Assembly (NCBI GenBank): GCA_029880625.1
Contig: JAOUOA010000186.1
Span: forward strand, 1 to 6,229
Source of the DNA: Spirochaetia bacterium
GTDB taxonomy: Bacteria > Spirochaetota > Leptospiria > Leptospirales > Leptonemataceae
Reading direction: 5' to 3'
Length of the DNA stretch: 6,229 nucleotides
Under the pieces are notes generated by a model. It was not told the DNA's origin and searched no databases. It was given only the letters and a program-made list of their open reading frames with translations. Positions 5,091 to 6,229 of this stretch are shown one piece after another; positions within the stretch are counted from its first letter, which is position 1, and each line of letters opens with the position of its first letter. The position numbers and the translations under genes were made by a program.

Positions 5091-6229
5091 TAAAAAAACA
5101 CAACGGGCAGAAGCTACTTGTAACGCCCAATAACAGTTTTCTTACAAACATACAGATATTGACTTCTGCAGGCTCCACTGCAGAAGATGAGTCAATTCAA
5201 GGCATGGCGCATATTCTGGAACATATGTTTTTCAAAGGTTCTAAAAAACGCCCTGGAGGAACCGCCATATCAAGAGCCGCTAACGACATCGGCGGAAAAA
5301 TGAATGCATACACAACATACGACCATACGGTGTACTATATCACGGTTCTGAATGATAAATTTGAAGAAGGCTTCGATATCCTGGCAGACATGTACCAGAA
5401 TCCCCTTTTTCCAGAAGAAGAATTCGCAAAAGAACTCAATCCGATTCTCAGCGAATTTCGCGAAAGGGAAGACGATCCTGACGGCTTCCTCATGGAACGC
5501 GCTCTTCAGGCCTACCTGGGAGAAAACTACCATCCGGTCATCGGCACTGAAAAAAGCATCAGTTCCGCCAATGTAGAAAAAATGCACGATTTTAAAAACA
5601 GATTTTACGGCGGAGACAATACAATGATTTCTGTTTCCGGAGGCGTTGATGAATCTGTAATTCTGAAATCTGTTGAAAAATATTTTAGTTCTCCTTCCCC
5701 AAAAGAAACGCCTAAAAATATTGAGGTAAACTACAATCCTGGAGAAATCATCCTTCACAAAAAAGGAATCCAGGAAGCATACTACACCCTCTTCTATCCC
5801 GCCCTTCCTTACAGCCATGAAGACCGCTACAGACAGGATATGATGAATTACATGCTTGGAGGCAACGATTCCTCTCTTTTATTCGAAAGGATTCGCGAAG
5901 AACTGGGCATGTCCTGCTACGGAATTTATTCATGGAGCATGCGGCACAACGGATTTTCGCTTCTGGCAATAAGCTGCGGGATTGCAGCCGACGAACTGGA
6001 TCTCCTTCATACTGAAGTCGAAACTCAAATTCAAAGAATTTCAAATGAAAAGCTTGAAAAAGAGAGACTGGAAAGAAGCAGGGCAAGCCTCAGGACAAGC
6101 ATTGCGGCAAAATCAGAAACCAGCGCAGGCATGAACAGCATGATCAGCGTCCCTGTACTGAGAGGAGAAACCGAAGACCCCGTGCAGAAATCACTCAATG
6201 CAATTGAAAGCATTTCTCTGGATGACATC
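5063..6229 (+). CDS. M16 family (insulinase-like) zinc metallopeptidase, 3' end cut by the window edge
   Basis: The visible 389 residues begin MILKTGFSGLKKHNGQKLLV, the usual first strand of M16 proteins, and an in-frame TGA two codons upstream (5057-5059) excludes a longer N-terminus. The inverted zinc site is intact: HILEH (H50, E53 base, H54), with the third ligand E131 in ILSEFREREDDP, 77 residues downstream as in the family. GGKMNAYTTYDHTVYY (77-92) is the typical block after the site. The second half shows the M16 C-terminal domain: LGGNDSSLLFERIREELGMSCY (265-286). M16 enzymes form a clam-shell that degrades or processes short, unfolded peptides. M16B-type subunits run about 410-430 residues, so either only the last few dozen are missing or a longer two-repeat form continues. 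There is no signal peptide, so a cytoplasmic location is likely. M16 genes often come in active/inactive pairs, so a second copy may follow past the edge. No strong ribosome site is seen (GGGA ten bases upstream at best). Confidence 0.93.
   Translation, partial: MILKTGFSGLKKHNGQKLLVTPNNSFLTNIQILTSAGSTAEDESIQGMAHILEHMFFKGSKKRPGGTAISRAANDIGGKMNAYTTYDHTVYYITVLNDKFEEGFDILADMYQNPLFPEEEFAKELNPILSEFREREDDPDGFLMERALQAYLGENYHPVIGTEKSISSANVEKMHDFKNRFYGGDNTMISVSGGVDESVILKSVEKYFSSPSPKETPKNIEVNYNPGEIILHKKGIQEAYYTLFYPALPYSHEDRYRQDMMNYMLGGNDSSLLFERIREELGMSCYGIYSWSMRHNGFSLLAISCGIAADELDLLHTEVETQIQRISNEKLEKERLERSRASLRTSIAAKSETSAGMNSMISVPVLRGETEDPVQKSLNAIESISLDDI

Noticed and set aside
4969..5178. Minus-strand 69-codon frame spanning the divergent spacer and the M16 start.
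   Set aside because: More than half overlaps the M16 coding start antisense, and the low-complexity Lys-rich end comes from the AT-rich spacer; no ribosome site or family resemblance.
5270..6228. Long minus-strand open frames opposite the M16 peptidase (182, 112 and 65 codons).
   Set aside because: They lie wholly antisense to a clearly recognisable peptidase, overlap each other, and show no domain; they are frame shadows.

Overview
The window holds five protein-coding genes and no RNA gene, insertion sequence, CRISPR array or clear intrinsic terminator that I can see. Base composition is moderate and even. The content (a bactofilin, a large exported TPR protein, an M16 peptidase, and an acyltransferase fused to a GpsA-like domain) fits a Gram-negative-type bacterium. 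A spirochaete of the Leptospira lineage is my tentative guess, but no marker gene proves it.

Layout: (1) 1-364, minus strand: a bactofilin cytoskeletal protein, cut by the left edge. (2) 365-424 (possibly to 469): a divergent spacer rich in A- and T-tracts. (3) 425-2509, plus strand: a 694-residue two-domain protein. Its N-terminal half is a PlsC/GPAT-type glycerolipid acyltransferase and its C-terminal half is a glycerol-3-phosphate dehydrogenase (GpsA) homologue. (4) 2513-4396, minus strand: a large exported or membrane-anchored TPR/coiled-coil protein whose stop lies 3 bp from the stop of gene 3. (5) 4422-4928, minus strand: a DUF423 integral membrane protein directly upstream of the TPR gene and probably cotranscribed with it. 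(6) 4929-5062: a second divergent spacer. (7) 5063 to the right edge, plus strand: an M16 (insulinase-like) zinc peptidase with an intact HxxEH site, cut near its end.

The standout is gene 3. Its two halves match, in order, enzymes that make glycerol 3-phosphate from dihydroxyacetone phosphate and then acylate it, the first committed steps of phospholipid synthesis. The acyltransferase motifs look intact. The dehydrogenase half keeps the lysines and the arginine patch of the family, but the glycine-rich nucleotide loop is altered (GNSSPSTA in place of GxGxxGTA). It may therefore be a channelling bifunctional enzyme, a dehydrogenase with unusual cofactor binding, or an acyltransferase carrying a catalytically dead sensor domain. 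The other genes form an ordinary envelope-themed neighbourhood: cytoskeleton, exported TPR protein, small membrane protein and peptidase. No shared pathway can be shown.
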